64,000 bases of DNA from Cyanoderma ruficeps (taxonomy: Eukaryota > Chordata > Aves > Passeriformes > Timaliidae). A program made the translations under genes and the position numbers. Of this stretch, positions 24,141-36,511 are shown piece by piece (the first letter of the stretch is position 1; every line of letters starts with the position of its first letter). The stretch lies in contig VZDJ01000047.1 of the NCBI GenBank assembly GCA_008694505.1, positions 4,119,717-4,183,716 of the forward strand, read 5' to 3'. The notes below the pieces were generated by a model. It was not told the DNA's origin. It searched no databases and saw only the letters and a program-made list of their open reading frames with translations.

Positions 24141-25520
24141 TCATTCATCCAGCCTGTTGTTTTTAGGGTAGGTTGAGGAAAGTTCTTGACGATTTTTTTT
24201 CTGCATTTAGTTGTAGGCCTGTGATCTCAAAATTTCTAGATCTGACAATAAAATCCCAACAAAAGGCCTGGTTCAAAGCAGGCAGGAGAATTTCCATCAA
24301 GTTCAGCAGAGTGTGGGGAAGGCCAAAGTATTGTTCAAGTGTTTTCTTACTGCTTCATTCCTGATCAAATGTACCGGCCAAATTTAGGGACATTAACCTC
24401 ACCAACATCTTTAATGCAGTTAAATAGGTTTACATCAGCTAAAGGTGGTTCTGAGCTTTCATCTGACTGCAATTCACTGAACAACTAATGCTGCTAATAA
24501 ATAAAACTTCAACAGAGTCGCGTAGTTTAAGTTCTGAATTTTTATCCAAACAAATGCTGCTCTCTAAATGTGTTGTATATTCTACAAAAGGAAAAGGTTG
24601 TTCACCTTAATTATTTATGACTGACTGATTTATGGATTTTAGGTTGTGGTTCACTTTTGATTTTTTCCCATGTTTGCTGTTTTCCCTGATCTCAATTTAA
24701 CAATCTCTTTAATATTGATCTGGATATGGCAAGCAATGCAAATTTTTAATGTTCTGCATCATGCAGCATACTTCACTTATTGGGATTTACTGTCATGAAT
24801 AATTTATAGCTGTGTTCTTTAATTTGTTATTGATCGTTGCCTTCTTTTAATAAAGAATGTAGTTCTCAGTTTTGCTGGATTGACAGGTATGAGTGGGTAT
24901 GTTCAGTTCAGCTGCTCATGGTACGAGAAAAACAGTGGTAGTTAAGAACTAACAGAGTCAAGAAAACTTGTCTTGAACTGAGAACAAATCAGAAAAATAA
25001 ATAATCTTCCCTTTCACACAGAAATAACAATAATGATTCTTCCTAGTCGTGTCCTCAGTTCAGGACACAACTGAAAATAGTTTACAACCACAGGAAAAAA
25101 TAAAAACATGTGATAGAATGTTTAATCTCTTGCACTGTAGCAGCCTCAAAACTGATTTCCTGATGATAATTATTTATAGATGGAATAGCTTATTAATAGG
25201 AACTTATTTCAAAATCAGGTGATGACATAGCTTGCCTTGTAGAGGGATGTACGTTGTTCAAATTACTGAAGGAATTTGTTTTTGACTTCTCTGCAGATGA
25301 TAAAAAAAAAAATCTAGACAAGGTCACTGCAAGCACATTTTCCATCTGTCAGTTGGGGAAAAAATGGCATCAGTGGGGAATAAAACCTTAGAAACAATTG
25401 GTACTTTCTGAGGGCCTATGACCTCTCTGAACTAATTAAGCACTCTTTGAAGTAGCAGCATTTCAGCCTTCATAATACATCAGGCATAGTCATTGCCTTT
25501 TTCCTTTCTTTCTGGAGCAG
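24141..25520. other. non-coding stretch, AT-rich
   Basis: Nothing recognised: no repeats, no splice-supported open frame, no structured RNA. Confidence 0.5.
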
Positions 25521-25615
25521 CAAGCTGCAGTGCAGCAGATGGGATTTCCAAGAGTGTCGCCCTGTCCTCGCTCGTGCTGGAGTCAAGGAGAGTTTTTCCA
25601 CGTCGATATTTATGG
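25521..25615 (+). other. exon-like segment, 95 bp, CpG-bearing (hypothetical)
   Basis: A strong pyrimidine tract ending ttctttctggagcag precedes a 95-base segment that ends TATGG followed by gtaaga, a near-consensus 5' splice site. The segment carries five CpG dinucleotides in a CpG-poor neighbourhood and is open in all three plus-strand frames. The frame beginning at the first base reads QAAVQQMGFPRVSPCP, and that starting at the third base reads SCSAADGISKSVALSS. The reading frame cannot be decided. Splicing from the 21850 donor (codon boundary) would use the first of these. It is a candidate internal exon or conserved non-coding element; no family is recognised. Confidence 0.2.
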
Positions 25616-27746
25616 GTAAGAATCATGACAACACTAACTCATTGACCTCGGCAGCAGAGAGAAATCAATGGTGACGGCCTCTGAAACAGCTTTTCCTCAG
25701 TGACTTCAGCCAGCCTGGCACAAAAGGCATCACCAGAAGCAGACAGGTCACCTGGGCCACCCTCCCACCCTCCCCTGCTCTGCCTTTGCAGGGAAGTTTT
25801 CAGGTGCTCATTCCCCTGCTGAGAACTGAGTGCAGCAGGGCTTCTGTGAGTGCAATCTCTGTTTTCCTTCCCATAGAGCAGGAAAAGGGGAAGAATGGTG
25901 CTATGAATTCTGTATCTTAAAATAATGAATATTTTTGTAGCTCTGTGAGACTAGGAGGGCATTTTCTTTGCACTGCCACACGTAGAACGAAAATACAGAA
26001 ACTTTTAAGTGCATTTGGGATCGCAGAATCCAAGTTAAATATTGCAACTCGTTATATGGTCACAAGCCATTAGTTGCAGCTCCAAATTGGCAAGAAAGTA
26101 GTTGTTCAAGATTCATATGCATGTGGGAAAAAATGTACCCGAAAAATCTAAAAATTAATCAGAAAAACTGTGTTTCATAGCAATTCCCTTTTTTTCATTT
26201 TAACACCCTATTGCTTATGATGATGGTTCATTAGCTTCTGTCAAATATTTAATCATTTAATCCTCAGCCTTACTTGAGAATGGCTACATTACATTTCTAT
26301 TCTGGCCCTAAGGAGCTTTATATTTGTTAATCTTGATTTCATATTTTTTTAATGCTCATCCGCTTCACCAACCCATAGTACTTCAGCTACATGTTTATTC
26401 ATTTGTCATTCTTCTCCAATACTAAGTCTGTGCTCCAGTAATAAATTGTGCAAAACAGTTTTTTCACAGTGGTAATTATCCTAAGTCACTGCTTAAGATT
26501 ACTTTCATGTTACATAGAGAAACCCACAACAAGATATGATCTGAACAATTAATGACTTCCTACACAAGTGCAGTCCATTCTCACCCTCTGTTCCAACAGC
26601 CTGTTAAAATAATACTGTTGGCAGCTAGCAAAAATTCTGAGTGCTCATTAAAAGAAAATGTAAAAGAAAATGACTTTTTCCCCCCCCCTTGGGCAGTATA
26701 TGATGGTAAATGTCTGAGAATTGCCAATGCCAAAGACTTGGCTGCAGCTGTGTGCTACCTACTAAAACAAATGGGAAATATTTTTTTGTGTCTTGGTTTC
26801 ACTCTTGTTTTGTATTGGAGAAACTCAGAGAGTATATAATTTTCCTGCTTTTGCTGAAGGTTTAAAATGACTCTCAGCTCTCTTTAGGGAAGAGAATCCC
26901 ATGGAGCACAAGGAGTCCCTCAGCCAGGATCTGTGAGTTGTCTTTGTACAGACCTGTGCTGCATGGTTTGCATAAGGACGATTTTAAAATTGGGTGGGAT
27001 ATGACAGTCCTGGTGGATGTTCCCTGGAGTCCTGTGCTTGGATCCTACCAGGATTGACCCCCTGTTAGTGTGAGCAGTCTGCCAGACCCCAAACAGTGTT
27101 CTGTGACCTTTGGGAAAGGCTGATTTGTTTATTCATGTGTGTGCTACGACAAGAACGCCTTTAAAACGACACAAAACTGTGCAGCGCTGTGACTCCAGGT
27201 AGGAGAGATATCAGACACAAACCCTTGTCCTTGCACAGCTCTCACCAGCCTGGAATCCTGCAGGGAGGTTTCATCCAGATGCCTTTGAAACGGTGCAACT
27301 TTGGGATGGTGTGGATGGTGTATCTCAGCCCAAGGCAGATGTCTAAAATCACGGAGAGGAATCACACTCTGGAGGTGCTAGACTGTCTGTCGGCTTTTAA
27401 GTGAATCCAGATGAGAAGCTGGAAGAAGATATTTCACTCTGGATAGCTAAAATTGGGTGATATATATCTATACCAATCACCTGCAAATCCTTGTTGCCAG
27501 CGTGGCTTCCAAGGACTAGTTTAGATTGTGTGTGCTTGTCAGAAAACAACGAGAGAGATTTGTTTTGACATTGTTTCCCTCTAATGCAGCAGAAGATGGT
27601 AAGAATATGCAAGCACAGGGTCCTTCTGCATAATTTGGATAATGATGGTGATTATGGTGCTGGCAACGTTTGTGAGAAAGAGAGCAATTGACAGAGGATG
27701 GGAAGAAGCACAAGCAAATAAACTAACACAATGATCTAATCTCACC
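25616..27746. other. non-coding stretch
   Basis: No gene is supported. The 95-codon plus-strand frame at 26552-26839 has an ATG but no supporting context. No known repeat was recognised. Confidence 0.5.
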
Positions 27747-27797
27747 AGAGGAAAAAAAAAAAAAAAAAAAAAAANAGAGGAAAAAAAAAAAAAAAAA
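27747..27797. repeat. poly-A run interrupted by one N (probable assembly join)
   Basis: AGAGG followed by 23 A residues reaches the only ambiguous base in the window, N at 27775. Directly after it AGAGG is repeated (27776-27780) and followed by 17 more A residues. The same unit on both sides of the N is what appears when two contig ends that actually overlap are joined through a placeholder base. Alternatively it is a true tandem duplication with one uncalled base. Confidence 0.75.
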
Positions 27798-29929
27798 GAA
27801 AACCAGAGCCAAATTTGACCCAAGGATTGCAATTGCAAATAGGAATTAATAGGATTCCTCAGTGAATGTAGCAGAACATAATTTAATCTGAAGTGCACTT
27901 GAGAAATTAGAAATGCCTCCCTTTTGCTGCTTTTTGTCATGGCAGAGGTCTGGATAAGTGTTAGGTTTTACTGTAAATTAACAAGATTAGCATGTCTGCA
28001 ATTTGTCTACAAATAGTCTTCATCTGTTTAATTTCCCTCAGTGCTGTCACCCTCCATTTCATCCTCTTGAGATGTTTCAAGGGGAAAGGAATTGTCAGGG
28101 CACAAAAATTATTTAAATTTCATTTTAAAATATCATCTTGGTTTCTTAGGCTGTCTTCTAATCAGGCTAGCCATCTTGAAGAGTAAATACAGAATTAATC
28201 AAGCTTGTGCTTTCATGTTCACAAAATTCCTGAAACTCAGCATACACTGCAAAGAGGTTAAACTCATAATATTATAGAACTTTGTTAAAATGACCTATGT
28301 CTTGTTTTCTGGAGAAAGGTTGAATAAGTGAACTGGGTACATAAGCAATCATTTTGTCAAGTACTTCTCTAAGAGCAGCTAATTAGATCCACTCCTATTC
28401 AAAGATAACGTGAATTACATAGGAAAAGGTTTTAAAATAAATGGAACTTTTTCTTCAGTTAAAGAATATTGAAATTATCTTTGGTGTAATTTTGAAAAGT
28501 CCTTTCATTGCTGTTACTCGGAAATTAAAGTGAAATATGCTCTTAACCACTCCTTCCACTCAACTTCCCCCAAATGACTTTCACTCTCAACACTTTCAGA
28601 TCCATTTGACAGTTAAAAAAAAAAACAAAAACCAAAATGAGGAGATCCAATGGGAATTGCCAACCTTTGCAGGGCCTAAGCTCAGCTTCTTCTTCCTTGG
28701 GGCTGAAATAACATTTCTTCCTTCCCACAGAAAAAAATATCATATAGTGAACAAAAAATGCTCTTCACCATATCATTAATCCCAAAGTGCTGATACGGGC
28801 TCCCCGTGTTTTCTGCCGTGCAGGCACAAAGGGAGAGGAGAGGACGCACAGCAGATGGTTATTACAAATGTGGCTCTACTGTGTAAGTTTCATTTGCAGA
28901 TTCTGCTCTTGCACATGAATCCTTTCAACTCCCAAACTGTACAGCACAAGGGCTTACACAATATCAAGTAATTTTTGGCAGCTGCTGCTCAGCCTTACAT
29001 CGCTGCCAGATCTCTGGCAGAATGAGCTGAGTCCCTGTCTGGTATACAACCAGCACAAGGTCCTCATTATACTGGAATTTAATACTCAGGGCCAGAAGGC
29101 TCTGCAGACAATGCAAACCCAGATTCACTCCCTTGCCTTTGGAGTGAACAACTGTTTAATATGTGGTGCCTTACAAAGCTGCCGTAATTAAACGGATAAC
29201 TATTTATATACACATTCAGATCCAATGTAAATAAATAAGAATTAAGGAATTAATGGGATAAATATCAGGAGTTAAATATGCTGGAACACCTGCATTTATG
29301 CCACCAAGTAACAATGACAACTGGCGCTGAAGTCTGTGTAGGGCCATCGTGACATACAGAATGTCAAAGGCTGCATGAATTCTGCATTACGTCCCAACAC
29401 TGGGAAAAGCGTGTATAAATATGAGGTTTAGAGCAAACCAGTGGGGGATCCCCAAGTCAGAATTACAGCTTAATAGGAAACTTAAGATAAAGACAATAAT
29501 ACAGAAACATTGGCTTAAACTGACAATACAGTTTGTCTCGCTGTTGGTCAGGGTGGTGGCAGCCGTCAGATCAAATGGTGACAACACAAATACCCAGTTC
29601 TGCACACACAGCACAAATCCTTTTCTGCTCATTCTCCAGGACATTATTTTAAATATTAGCTATAGATTAGAACAATCACAATTTTTTTTCCTCATGGTCT
29701 TTTAAGTTTCCAGGTCCATCCATTCTCCAAGTGGGAAAGGAGGAATATCTTACTGAGGTTCTTCGCAATATGTTCTTGTGAATATAGATTGTCCCAAAAA
29801 CATCAGCTCAGTGCTGTGTTTATACTGCCAACATGCACACCCAAATACTTTGTTGTACATAAACCCTTGACAAAGCACCCTGCTAAGAACAGTCTTGTTC
29901 ATCCAGAGCCCTAGAGGCATTGGGGCCGC
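27798..29929. other. non-coding stretch
   Basis: No gene or known repeat is supported. The open frames are short and paired on both strands. Confidence 0.5.
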
Positions 29930-30180
29930 CAGCACAGAAAGGACATGGACCTGCTGGAGCAAGTCCAAAGGAGGGCCATGAAGATGCTCAGAGGACTGGA
30001 GCACCTCTCCTGTGAAGAGCCTGAGGGATCTGGTTTGTTCAGCCTGGAGATGAGAGGGCTCTGGGGAAACCTTACAGCAGCTTTTCAGTACCTGAAGGAG
30101 CTACAGGAGATCTGGAGAGGGACAGATCGCGAGGGCATGGAATGACAGGACAAGGGGTAATGACTTAAAAATGAAAGATT
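29930..30180 (+). mobile_element. CR1 LINE fragment
   Basis: The sequence follows the CR1 consensus in order: gacatggacctgctggagca, agtccaaaggagggccatga, gactggagcacctctcctgt, ttcagcctggagatgagag, cagtacctgaaggagcta and gacaggacaaggggtaatg. This is the region downstream of the CR1 reverse transcriptase, read on plus. The copy is 5'-truncated, and similarity fades before the CR1 3' end. The 66-codon open frame inside it is not a functional gene. Confidence 0.9.
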
Positions 30181-33100
30181 GATGCCTCAGCCTGGAAATC
30201 TTGGGAAGCTTTGTGTGGAAGATGAATACTGAGGCAGTACCTCTGGACACGCACAGCAGCATAAGACTGAGAGTCTGAGGAACCTTTCATCTCATCAGTC
30301 TAAGCAGAGTTTTTGACCCATTTTACTCATCCTGCCTGCATAGGTGACAATCCAGATGCCTAAGTACTGTTCTATATTTTATCCTAAATGAATAGATAAT
30401 CAGAGTAATTCTAATGGGATCAAATGGCTAAGCAGGGAATTAAGAAGAAAAGGGAATTATTTTGAATGACCATGTCAAAAATCAATGATCAAGGTTGTAA
30501 ACAGAAATCCTTTCCTTTTAATTAATTCACCTTCAGTGTTCTTTTCATTAAAATTTAAATGAGGCACTGTGATTTAGAGGGAGGTAACTGCAGAATGTGG
30601 GGATATACTGGGCTTCAAATCAGTTCATGGGTGTTTGGGGTTATTTGATTGTGTCTTGATTTTGAAGCAATTTCACGAAATCAGATGTTAGTGCTATGAG
30701 GCCGTTTGGCACAAGAACCCTTAAGGACCTTGAGGTTAAATAAAAACCGAGGTAGACTGTTCATGTTTCTATTTATAGTAGAATTACTATGACCTTGTGA
30801 GAATTTCTATAAGACAGATTAAATTTTTGCCACTGAAATTCCCTCTACAGGCTGATATTTATCACAACAAGGCTTCTGTATTTTAATAGCTCCTTAAAAT
30901 TAGACTCTGATGCTGGAAAAGGCTTTACTGTTTAGATCAAAACTGGCTGAAATTCAATTTTGTTTCATGGGAAATGAGGATATTTTGAACAAGTTTTTAT
31001 TTTGGGGTAAAAGTAAACACTACTTTTAAATTTCCCATGGAAGCAAAAAAAAATTTTTAAATGATAGTTTAAGATTAGTTTGGTTTTTTTTGAGAAAGAA
31101 TATGGATTTCAGCAGACCTTCCTAAAATGAAAATGAATCAATATGAGATAATTATGGGTTTTTCAGAGTTCCCAGGGTGTCAGAAGACATTGCTATGTAT
31201 TAGAAATCGTGAGTTGAGAAGTGGAGGACTCACAGTCAGGTTTGCCGGAGCTCTGATGGAGCTTTGCTTCATGAGGAGAAGGTTGGATGTTCTGAGTCCA
31301 CTGAGACCTCCTTGGAGCATCTCCTCCCAGTTCCATGTTTATTTGGCATTCCTTGTGCCTTGCAAAATGAAGAAATTGTCTTCTCATTTTGAAAATGGGT
31401 ACAAAGAGAGACAGGAGACAATACCAAGGTATAAACTCATCTTTGCACAACTTATCCTTGGGAAGCCTGCAACTGGGAGCAGCCAGGAAGTAAAGCCAAA
31501 GTAGCTGAGAAGAAATGTGTTGTGTGGACCTGTAATTTGGAGCGGAGGACGGTGCATTCATCCAGCCAAGAGTCACAGTAGTGTTCTTCTTCCAGGCCAG
31601 GAAACTCACTTGGCTTCATACCTTCCACTAGAAAATTCAGGAAAGAAGGCCTGACCAAGTGTGCCTGTACATCAAGGCAGGAAGTATTTCCAATGAGATT
31701 CCCTTTTCTCACTTCCAAAAATGTTCCACTCTTTACCAAAATAATTCTTCGCTCACAGGGCTGGGGAGAGCCAATGACTTTGCAACCCAGTGAGTCAGAT
31801 GTACCTTTGGGAGTCTCTCGTGCCTGGAGGAATTATATTAATCCAGAGCAAGGTGACAAGTGGTCGGTTTGAAAGGCAATATTTTAGTTTTAGCTGCTCA
31901 GATCTTTCATGGGTCCAAGATTATGTGTTTATCTGTCCAAAGGCTCAAAAGAAAAGCTGTAGCTGAGCCAGCAGCTTAACTCTCTTGGCAGAAAATTCTG
32001 AGATGCTGTCAGTGCTCAACAGTCAGTGTTTATCATCAAAAGGCATCGTCCCCACAGGTTTGCTTTGGCTTAGAACACAAAATTGCAGCACGTGTTTTCA
32101 AAACTTTACAATTAAATAATACTTTTTATTAAAATAATAACAATAGTATAGTTGAGATCTGTAAAATTTAAAGGTGTGGTTTACTGTGAAGTTTATTTTT
32201 CTAAGAAACCTATGAAACTCACTATGACTTTTTCTCACTTTATATGACATGATGGAGAATTTATACTCCTTTAATGATCTATAATATGGAGCACACATTG
32301 GTTTCTCTATCTCCCTAGCAGAACCCCGGAGGAGCTATTAAAATATAAGCAAGTGAACAAATATTAAGTTAGTCAGAACTCTTGTCAGATCTAAATATGG
32401 CTGCTGACAGAATATAAACTCAAAATGAATCTCCTATTCCTTTGTGTTTAATAGCACTTTGAAAATGCATATCCTTTAATTTTGCCAAAACAGAACGGAA
32501 ATAAAAAGGAATGAAATTACTGTACAGCATCATAAAAGTATTTAAGCAATCATGTAAATGTGGAAAAGCTCTACCTCATTCTAAATCATTATGGCTATTG
32601 TTATAAGAATTTATACTGTCTTATGTGATCACAGCAGTGATTGCCAACTTAGGAATGATCATACCTGAAAGAAAAAAGAAACCACAATATTTTACTGCAA
32701 GCCATGGAAGAAATTAAATTAGAACAAAAAAAAAAAAGCTGTGAGGAGAGTGAGACATAAAGTCACGGCCTGTGGTTTTACACCTTATTGTGTTAAATCT
32801 GCAATTTTGGCACAATTTCCAACTGAGGCATCCTACACAATATCAGCTGTCAGTTTGTGTGCATGTGTGTCTGCCATCTCACAGATTTTACTGTAAGAAA
32901 GGTTTGGCATGGGACTCTTTAGATAGGGAAATATCCATTAGTGTACACAAAATTAATGAATCTCAATCAGAAATAAGTTGTGCCATTTCCTCAGGACAAC
33001 AATTCAAACAATTGAATACAACAACTCAACAATTCAATACAACAAAGTCACCGGTGAAGTAGATCCATGACTAAAGTGCATCATGGAGGTGTGGATGGGT

Positions 33101-34290
33101 GCATGCAAATTTCTTTCCTGAATTTTAGGAGTTGGGGAGGAAATATCTATATCCTGCTTCTTTTGACCAAAAGACCAGAGTCTCTATGCATCCATTTGTG
33201 AAAACTTTTCGTGGAAGTTCGTTCCTCTAACAGAGTTTTGACACAAAAAAAGTCAGCTCTGTGAACTGGAGAATAAATTCTGAGTCTCTAAACTCGATTA
33301 TTAACCAAGTCTAAATACGAGTGTTGCTAACCCAGGAGACACTGAGCTCAGCTTGCTTCCTTGACTCACTCTAGATCCTAAATGAAAGCAAATAGTGACA
33401 TAAGAATAGTAAGAATAGTTTGCAAGATGAGGCAGTGTTAGATGAAAGCAGTAGAAAGTGTTCAGCAGCTGATCTTGTCTTTTTCCAAATTTAGCATTTT
33501 TAGTCACAGAAAATTAAGCTGAATTTCAGAACTAGGGAAAAACCCCCAAACACGTCTAAATAACAGTCTTTTGACTCCAACAGCAACAGTTTCTTCTGAA
33601 AAAAACACTTTGAAAATGATGAGGTCTCTTTGAGCTAGCATATGCCAAAAGAAGGGTTGAAATGCAGCTGTTCCCAGTGCTCAGCATATACTTTCAACCT
33701 GTTCTTGGTTTCCTTTTCTATTAAAAATTTAAGAGACTCTTTCTCTGTGCTGAAAAACTGAAAAAAAAGAATACAGTAGCTTGTAAAAATTCTGCAAGGT
33801 TTAAAAGATCTCTTTAGTAAAACATTTGGTTTTTAAAGTTAAGGCTAGGCTGCTTCCACAAGGTTTGTTGCAGCTCCCGCATGGAATATAATCTTGCTTC
33901 AGGTTTAAAAAAAAATAAATCTTTTGCTAGTGATGACTCTGGCTTTCAGCAGGACTCCTTGATGGTTCCTGGAGGATGACAAGGTGTGTGACTCTGGCCC
34001 TGCCGAGTGAAGGTGCTGGGGCTGAGCAGGGTCACTCACATCACTCCAGCACTGTCAGCACAAGCAGGCTGGGCTCTCCTTCACCCCCAGAGCTGGTGTG
34101 ATTTCTTTGGGAGGCAACTGGAACAGCAGTGGAGAAGTACTCTCTCTCTAGGCTGACAAATGCCACTGCACAACAGGATTAATATTTCACAGGCTAAGTG
34201 GAGTGAGACAGCAGAAGTCAGAGCAACAGTTCTGGGGATGGCACTGGTGACAGAGAGGTGGCTTTTTATTTTGTTGCCATTGTCTGTGTT
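30181..34290. other. non-coding stretch
   Basis: No gene is supported. At 31127-31739 there are overlapping 125-, 138- and 95-codon frames on both strands with no matching splice sites or coding-like codon pattern. A short direct repeat (CAATT-AATACAACAA) occurs near 33008-33045. Confidence 0.5.
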
Positions 34291-34530
34291 ATAGAAAATT
34301 TAAAACTAATAATTTATAAGCAATTAAATAATAAGTTATTGAATAATTTATAATTTTATAATAATTCATATTTCTATATCAATATTTTAATGATGCTTTA
34401 TCTTTTTATAGTAATAACTTTATAATAATGCTTTATAATAATAGATAGTTATAAAACTTTATAATAATACTTTATAATAATAGATAGTTATAAAACATAT
34501 CAAAATAATATGCAAAATTATTAATAGCTA
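34291..34530. repeat. very AT-rich tract with 39-bp tandem duplication
   Basis: About 240 bases consist almost wholly of A and T. The string CTTTATAATAATAGATAGTTATAAAAC begins at 34431 and again at 34470, a 39-base period, and shorter TTTATAATAA units fill the rest. Such tracts unwind easily and are often matrix-attachment-like, but that is inference. Confidence 0.7.
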
Positions 34531-34779
34531 TGGGTTATATTAATGATGAGGTCACATACATAAACTAACAGAAGTGTTGGTGAAACTTTATGACCTGAGC
34601 AAGTGTGATCAGGAGACCTTCCCCTGGGTGGGTCCGGTTTTCGTTTGCTAATAATAAATGAATAAGTATTAGCCTGGCAGTTGCATAATGAAAACAAAAC
34701 AAAACGAAAAGAGATTGCAAACTTCTTTCCTTTGATGCAGGGCCTGAAGAAGCGTGCAGGAAAGCAGGCAGCAGGGAGC

Positions 34780-34940
34780 TGAGGGTCAGCACTCTGCCAT
34801 CCCTGTTTCCTGTGGGCGCTGCTCCGCTGGCTCCCAGCGAGGGGAGCTGGGAGAGGCTCAGTGATTCATCTGTAGGTGGCTGCCTGTCACGGCGGGGTGA
34901 GGTGCTCCCTATATATAGCTCGTGGATGGGTTCACAGAAC
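34780..34940 (+). promoter_or_regulatory. candidate TATA-type promoter
   Basis: A GC-rich stretch (including gggcgctgctccgctggc and cacggcggggtgagg) leads into a clean TATA box, TATATATAG at 34910-34918. About 25-30 bases further a start site would fall near 34940. Directly downstream come an ATG in strong context (gaggATGG at 34949) and a consensus 5' splice site (CTG/GTAAGT at 34985/34986). The order GC-rich segment, TATA box, ATG, donor is that of a promoter and first exon. I recognise no known gene start, and the implied 5' UTR would be only about 9 bases. Confidence 0.35.
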
Positions 34941-34985
34941 ACTTGAGGATGGCCTGGGATGAAAGGTGCTCTCAAAAGCCCCCTG
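34940..34985 (+). CDS. candidate first coding exon (hypothetical)
   Basis: Starting at the ATG at 34949, twelve codons (MAWDERCSQKPP) and one extra base lead to a perfect GTAAGT donor, so the exon would end in phase 1. The ATG has G at -3 and G at +4. An earlier ATG at 34925 opens only a six-codon frame. The next phase-compatible exon-like segment is 36399-36481. No protein family is recognised. Confidence 0.2.
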
Positions 34986-35057
34986 GTAAGTCATTATTTT
35001 ATTATTACAGCCAGGCACCAGCAGCTGTCAGTCTCAATAATTGGAGCAACGTTCGTC

Positions 35058-35083
35058 ATGCAAATGCCAGCAGGTTTGACTCA
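35058..35083 (+). promoter_or_regulatory. octamer and AP-1 motif pair
   Basis: A perfect octamer ATGCAAAT (35058-35065), the POU-factor site, is followed 11 bases later by a perfect AP-1 site TGACTCA (35077-35083). Both lie about 140 bases downstream of the candidate TATA box, so they could form an intronic enhancer of that unit. Motif evidence only. Confidence 0.4.
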
Positions 35084-35089
35084 GCTGTT

Positions 35090-36060
35090 TATAAGTTCTG
35101 TAGCAGATAAATTATATTCTATGGAGCTGACTTTATTTCGGGTGAGATTTTTGGGAGGTGGGAGAAACAAAGGCCAGGCTGTTCTCTGCAGCTGTTAGAG
35201 ACCCCAGGGCTGGTGGCCTGAACCATTTCCCCTCTGTTGTGCTGTGAGGTGGCCAGACAGGGACTGGCAGCTCCTGCTGTGCCATGGACAACTTCGTGGA
35301 CAAGTTTCATTCAGTGTGAATGACCCCCCAATTTCTGGTCCCTGCCCTGCACAGTGCAGCTCATCAGTGCTGAACCCAAACAGGAGTGGGAATGCTCTCA
35401 CTGCTGACTGGAGCTGTCTGGCCTTGCAGTGAAATCTAATTCTAGAGGCATTTAACAGCAGTGGGCTGGCTTACCCAGGTGACAGGGAAATGCTGCTGCT
35501 CTCCTGGGGTGAGAGGAGTTAATCAGAGTCTCAGGAAGTCCTCCCCTGCAGCAGTGCACAACTGGAATGTCCTCTGGGAAGAAAAGGCCTTGTCTCCTTT
35601 ATAAAGCATGGCACAAACCTCACGTCAGGAGGACAATCCTCTTATGTGGTCACCTTAAGTTTAGAGTATCCAAAACCATGGGTAGGTTCAGTTCTTCCTC
35701 TGTTTGAACACCACACTCACCTTTCATTCCTTTGAAATCCCTTAATATCAGAGCAAATTGTGTCATTAATTGCTCTTAACCCTCATCTACACTCACGTAT
35801 GACAAAAAATTATGCACCGAAGTAATAAAATTTTGATTTTCCTCACTGAATCGTAATTATATCAATGGCACTGTGCATTTGAAGCAGTGTTTCCCAAGAT
35901 GATCTATAATTTATATTTTGAAAAAGTCTTAAGAAGGAATGCTATGAGCTTCAGAAGCAGAGGTTTAGGTCCAAACCCAGGAAACTTCCCCTTGATGATA
36001 TGTTTGTTTATTTTTTCCATCACTGCCTCTCTCTTTCGCTGGCATGAATAATGCAACGAT
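35090..36060. other. non-coding stretch
   Basis: This is GC-moderate sequence with overlapping short open frames on both strands at 35119-35432. No gene or known repeat is supported. Confidence 0.45.
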
Positions 36061-36152
36061 TCTTTTTTGGTTGGGTTGTTTTGGGGTCTTTTTTTTTCTT
36101 TTTTTTTGTTGTTTTGTTTTTTGTTTTTTGGTTTTTGTTTTTTGTTTGTTGT
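36061..36152 (+). repeat. T-rich and TTTTG simple repeat
   Basis: About 90 bases contain only T and G apart from a few C residues, mostly as TTTTTG and TTTG units. The hydrophobic start of the 103-codon open frame at 36067 (Phe, Leu, Cys) comes from this low-complexity run and is not a signal peptide. Confidence 0.85.
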
Positions 36153-36398
36153 CTTAACACCTCGAGAAAATCAAGACGTTAATTTCTTACAGTGGCAGCT
36201 GAGACAGGCACAATTAAGCAGTTTACTTCCTAGGGGATTGCTCAGTGAATTCTTCAATTCTTCCAGAAGTTTCTGTGCAGTTGCTGCAGTTGAGGGCCAG
36301 GCTGTCGATTCCTGGCTGACAGCAGACAGATGGGCTGTCAGCAGAGCCCCTCATGCTTTTACTGGGGTACCTCAGTAAAAACCAGCTCAGGTTTTCAG

Positions 36399-36481
36399 CT
36401 CCCTGGTATTTGCAAAGTGGCGAAGCACACTGCAAAAAGCAGTTTATTGGACCCCACGTGTTATTCGAGGAAATCAGCAAG
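36399..36481 (+). CDS. candidate internal exon (hypothetical)
   Basis: The acceptor cagctcaggttttcag precedes an 83-base segment ending CAAG followed by gtatgt. Entered in phase 1, as the 34985 donor would require, it is fully open and reads PWYLQSGEAHCKKQF and then IGPHVLFEEISK, ending on a codon boundary. The other two frames are also open, so frame alone is weak evidence. No family is recognised. Confidence 0.2.
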
Positions 36482-36511
36482 GTATGTTACTGGTGCTGTG
36501 CGTTCTCTCTG

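Noticed and set aside
31127..31739. 125-codon plus and 138-codon minus frames over the same bases
   Set aside because: They overlap on opposite strands and show no flanking splice sites, no strong codon bias and no recognised family.
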